This document shows, in pieces, positions 61,757-64,000 of a DNA stretch of 64,000 nt (its first letter is position 1; the number at the start of each line of letters is the position of its first letter). The notes below the pieces were generated by a model that was not told where the DNA came from, did not search any database, and worked only from the letters and a program-made list of their open reading frames with translations. The translations under genes were made by a program, and so were the position numbers. Origin of the DNA: Haliscomenobacter sp. (GTDB lineage: Bacteria > Bacteroidota > Bacteroidia > Chitinophagales > Saprospiraceae); assembly GCF_016718685.1 (NCBI RefSeq), contig NZ_JADKCX010000001.1, forward strand, positions 124,001 to 188,000, in the 5' to 3' direction.

Positions 61757-61808
61757 AAGGCAAGTGCAAGAATCTGGAAATTATTGGATGCAATTGTACA
61801 GAAAATTA

Positions 61809-61816
61809 TATTTTTG
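61809..61816 (+). promoter_or_regulatory. -7 promoter element for the HTH-like/ACT gene
   Basis: TATTTTTG matches TAnnTTTG. It lies 17 nt before the GTG at 61833, implying a very short leader. It argues against the in-frame ATG at 61788, which is upstream of the expected transcription start. Confidence 0.5.
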
Positions 61817-61832
61817 TGTAAAATTTAACAAA

Positions 61833-62492
61833 GTGGTAAAAATTTCAGATCACGTCAGCCAAATCATCAACCGCTCTCCTTTTTTGACCGAAGCACTGGC
61901 GGAAGGATTGGTGAATGTATCCTCTTTGGCCCGTAAAATTCATCCTGAAGTGGAGCAAGCGGTAGGCAAAAAAATCAACAACAGCGCCATTGTGATGGCC
62001 ATCAACCGTTTGCCAGTAGGGGAGTTGCTGCTGTTGGACAAAAACCTACGACAGTTTTTCCGCAAAATGACCGACATCAGTGTGCGCTCGGGTTTGTTGG
62101 ATTATACTTTTCTCAATTCAGAAACCTTGTTGGCCAAACAAGTGGACTTGCTAAAGGCCATCAGCGAGCAGGCCAAGGTGTTTTACTCTTTTTCACAAGG
62201 AGTCTCCGAAACCACCATTCTTATTTCCGATAACATGGGCAAAAAATTGGAGGAAATTTTCCGCACCGAAAAAATGTTGGTCAAAGAGAAAGACCTGTGC
62301 TCAATCAGCTTGATGCTCCCGGAAGGCAACCAGTTTATTTATGGCGTGTATTATTACATCCTCAAGGAGCTGGCCCTCAATGGCATCAACCTGGTAGAAA
62401 TGATCTCTACCTCCAATGAGTACACCATCGTAGTGGGGAACAAGGATTTGGACAAGGCTTTTTCGTTGTTGATGGGGCTGCGGCATCGGTAG
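61833..62492 (+). CDS. HTH-like/ACT-domain protein divergent from aspartate kinase
   Basis: A 219-aa cytoplasmic protein from GTG at 61833. Residues of about 5-60 (VSQIINRSPFLTEALAEGLV, SLARKIHPEVEQAVGKKI) form a helical, winged-helix-like segment. The middle is helical and strand-rich. The C-terminal 70 residues (LCSISLMLPEGNQFIYGVYY, ALNGINLVEMISTSNEYTIV) match an ACT domain like that closing aspartokinases (NIEMISTSE-type). I infer an amino-acid-sensing regulator, possibly of the adjacent aspartate kinase gene with which it shares a 140-nt promoter region. No characterised homologue is known to me. Confidence 0.65.
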   Translation: MVKISDHVSQIINRSPFLTEALAEGLVNVSSLARKIHPEVEQAVGKKINNSAIVMAINRLPVGELLLLDKNLRQFFRKMTDISVRSGLLDYTFLNSETLLAKQVDLLKAISEQAKVFYSFSQGVSETTILISDNMGKKLEEIFRTEKMLVKEKDLCSISLMLPEGNQFIYGVYYYILKELALNGINLVEMISTSNEYTIVVGNKDLDKAFSLLMGLRHR

Positions 62493-62494
62493 CC

Positions 62495-62944
62495 TTACAG
62501 CTTCAACAACCGCTCCTTCAACCCTGGATTTTCTTCAAAAAACGAATAAAACCGACTCGGGCTTGGAATAAAGGGAATATGCTGCCCAAAACTCCCTTTG
62601 CCTTTCAAATGCAAGGTGCCTACCGAAAAAATAAAGAAGGACGTCACCGTGATGCCCTCCACTTCGCTGAAAGGATAGCGCACATTTTTAAAATAGTTGG
62701 TCACGTATACGCCCTCTTCGCCCACTTCGATCCGTTTGAGCCGCATCAGGGTAAGGGCCAAAAAAAGTGCACCGGAGAGAAAGATGAACAACATGACACC
62801 CCGGATGACCAAGGGCGAAGTGTTGCCCACTCCCGCAAATTTTACAATTAGGATGGCTGCCGTGGTGGAACCCATCAACACCAGCCAAAAGATTGGCAGT
62901 ACAAATTTGTAGGCCAACGTAAGATTACTCGATATCCTTTCCAT
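62495..62944 (-). CDS. Small membrane protein with PH-like domain
   Basis: A 149-aa protein with two membrane helices (about 13-36 and 47-67) and a C-terminal soluble domain (LKRIEVGEEGVYVTNYFKNV, YPFSEVEGITVTSFFIF) resembling bacterial PH-like (bPH/DUF304-type) domains. The function is unknown. ATG at 62944 is used. It ends 2 nt from the convergent stop of the HTH-like/ACT gene and lies downstream of tatC beyond a long hairpin. Confidence 0.65.
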   Translation of the reverse strand: MERISSNLTLAYKFVLPIFWLVLMGSTTAAILIVKFAGVGNTSPLVIRGVMLFIFLSGALFLALTLMRLKRIEVGEEGVYVTNYFKNVRYPFSEVEGITVTSFFIFSVGTLHLKGKGSFGQHIPFIPSPSRFYSFFEENPGLKERLLKL

Positions 62945-62956
62945 CCTCAATGCTTA

Positions 62957-63070
62957 GGGCGATAAAAAAATAAGTGTTTCATTTTGCCAAAGGATTAGAT
63001 GAGTAAACGGTTCATTTTAAGTTTCTTATCTAATCCTTTGGCTCAGAAAAAATGAACACTTATTTTGCCC
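62957..63070 (-). terminator. Long intergenic hairpin between tatC and the PH-like gene
   Basis: The left arm is 62957-63003 (GGGCGATAAAAAAATAAGTG ... CCAAAGGATTAGATGAG). The right arm is 63024-63070 (CTTATCTAATCCTTTGGC ... CACTTATTTTGCCC). The arms are about 47 nt with a few mismatches; the loop is 20 nt. It directly follows the minus-strand tatC stop. Unlike the others it is not built of a short repeated word. Confidence 0.8.
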
Positions 63071-63075
63071 CACTA

Positions 63076-63942
63076 CTATGACGGCGTAACTTGTTTGGTT
63101 GGAGCATCATCGTCATCGTCCCTGGGGGCTACCCGCCTGGCAATAATGATGCTGATCTCGTACAAGGCATACAAGGGTATGGTGACAAACATTTGTGATA
63201 CCACGTCGGGTGGGGTAATGATGCCCGCAACGATCAAAATGACCACAATCGCCTGGCGCCGGAAAGCCCGCATGTCGGCAGCCGTGATGAGTCCAATTCT
63301 GGCCAAGATGTACACAACCACGGGTAACTCAAATACCAAGCCCAGGGGCAGGGTGAACATCACCATGTAATTGATGTAGGAATTGAGTGTAGGGACGTTG
63401 GTAACGCCGGGAATGGTATACCCAATCAAAAAGTTGATGGCAAAAGGAGCCATGAAAAAATAACCAAAAACGACGCCCAGCAAAAACAAAAAAGAGCAAA
63501 TGAATACCGCTCCAGTTGCGGCTTTTTGTTCTTTGGGGAGTAAGCCAGGACTGACAAAACGCCAAATTTCCCAGAGCACATAAGGGGCTGCCAAAACCAA
63601 ACCCACCACAAAAGAAACCCACATACTGGTCACAAAAGGTTCGGCAAAGCCAATGGTTTGCAGGTTTACCTCAGTAGCCGCAAAGCACATGGTATCCCCC
63701 AAACCTAAACTTTTTGAAAAAGAACAAAGTGCGCGATAGGTAATGAAATCTTGCCGGGAAGGGCCAAAAATCAACACTTTGAACATCCATTCCTGGTTGA
63801 GAAAAAGGACGATGCCAAAAACGGATATGGCCGTCAGGGACCGGAGAATATGCCAACGCAGTTCTTCCAAATGATCCAGGAACGACATTTCCTTGGCAGG
63901 TGCTTTTTCTTCTTGGTCTACATCAATTTGATCCAAAGGCAT
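63076..63942 (-). CDS. tatC: Sec-independent protein translocase subunit TatC
   Basis: A 288-aa inner-membrane receptor of the twin-arginine translocase, with six helices. The N-terminal cytoplasmic motif MSFLDHLEELRWHILRS holds the conserved Glu and Arg that contact the signal peptide; LLPKEQKAATGAVF and TPPDVVSQM are also typical. A Bacteroidota-type periplasmic insert (about 60-95, with SRQDFITYRALCSF) lengthens the first loop. It would export the Tat-signal proteins of the carbohydrate island. TatA is not in the window. Confidence 0.95.
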   Translation of the reverse strand: MPLDQIDVDQEEKAPAKEMSFLDHLEELRWHILRSLTAISVFGIVLFLNQEWMFKVLIFGPSRQDFITYRALCSFSKSLGLGDTMCFAATEVNLQTIGFAEPFVTSMWVSFVVGLVLAAPYVLWEIWRFVSPGLLPKEQKAATGAVFICSFLFLLGVVFGYFFMAPFAINFLIGYTIPGVTNVPTLNSYINYMVMFTLPLGLVFELPVVVYILARIGLITAADMRAFRRQAIVVILIVAGIITPPDVVSQMFVTIPLYALYEISIIIARRVAPRDDDDDAPTKQVTPS

Positions 63943-64000
63943 GATGGCTCTTTTTTACACTATTATGCCAAACAGTTTTATCGTACAACTAGTTTAAGTT

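Overview
The window looks like a chromosomal segment of a Bacteroidota member, most likely in the Saprospiria (Haliscomenobacter/Lewinella-like). The reasons are type IX secretion (T9SS) sorting tails, FG-GAP and SprB-type repeats, Bacteroidota families (DUF2480, a DUF6427-like membrane protein, a two-domain DsbD), promoters of the TTTG/TAnnTTTG type, and moderate GC. The genus is an inference.

Region 1 (1-14.8 kb) is housekeeping: bactofilin, AtpZ-like and small membrane proteins, a biotin carrier protein, DsbD, purQ (broken here by an in-frame stop), a DUF6427-like membrane protein, a PLP trans-sulfuration enzyme, a DEDDh exoribonuclease (one-base frameshift), a SWIM zinc-finger protein, a secreted propeller-like protein, a core-MetE methionine synthase, an UlaG-like metallo-hydrolase, ScpB, DUF2480 and a lytic transglycosylase.

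Region 2 (14.8-39.7 kb) is a carbohydrate-catabolism island with no SusC/SusD pair. In order it holds a tandem GH43 protein, a DUF1080 plus CBM6-like protein, a GH94-like phosphorylase, a TIM-barrel isomerase, a complete five-gene oligopeptide/oligosaccharide ABC importer, an intracellular heparinase II/III-like protein, a Tat-exported enolase-superfamily protein, two secreted GH3 enzymes, a LacI regulator (opposite strand), a GlcG/HbpS-like protein, an aldo/keto reductase and an exported TIM-barrel protein. Three near-identical upstream blocks of about 35 bp, each with the perfect palindrome ACAACGTTGT, lie before the DUF1080, enolase-superfamily and HbpS-like genes. The third lies in the lacI intergenic region. 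They look like operators of one regulon. My reading is extracellular trimming by GH43/GH3, ABC import of oligosaccharides, then intracellular phosphorolysis or elimination.

Region 3 (39.7-52.2 kb) holds a secreted trypsin-like protease split from its T9SS tail by a frameshift, a SlyD-like PPIase, a MoxR/RavA-type ATPase with its VWA partner (an ankyrin gene sits between them on the other strand), a heavily frameshifted FG-GAP/SprB T9SS protein, a secreted protein and a DinB-family protein.

Region 4 (52.4-64 kb) has an ABC importer whose binding protein is fused to an OmpA domain, an outer-membrane barrel, coaX, purH, aspartate kinase with a divergent HTH-like/ACT protein, a PH-like membrane protein and tatC.

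Two features cut across the window. Many intergenic gaps contain long inverted repeats built from short repeated words, each locus using its own word. Two of these gaps contain long poly-C/poly-G tracts exactly where one hairpin arm should be. Together with several isolated single-base frameshifts, this raises the possibility of local sequencing or assembly error, so the broken genes should be read with that in mind.
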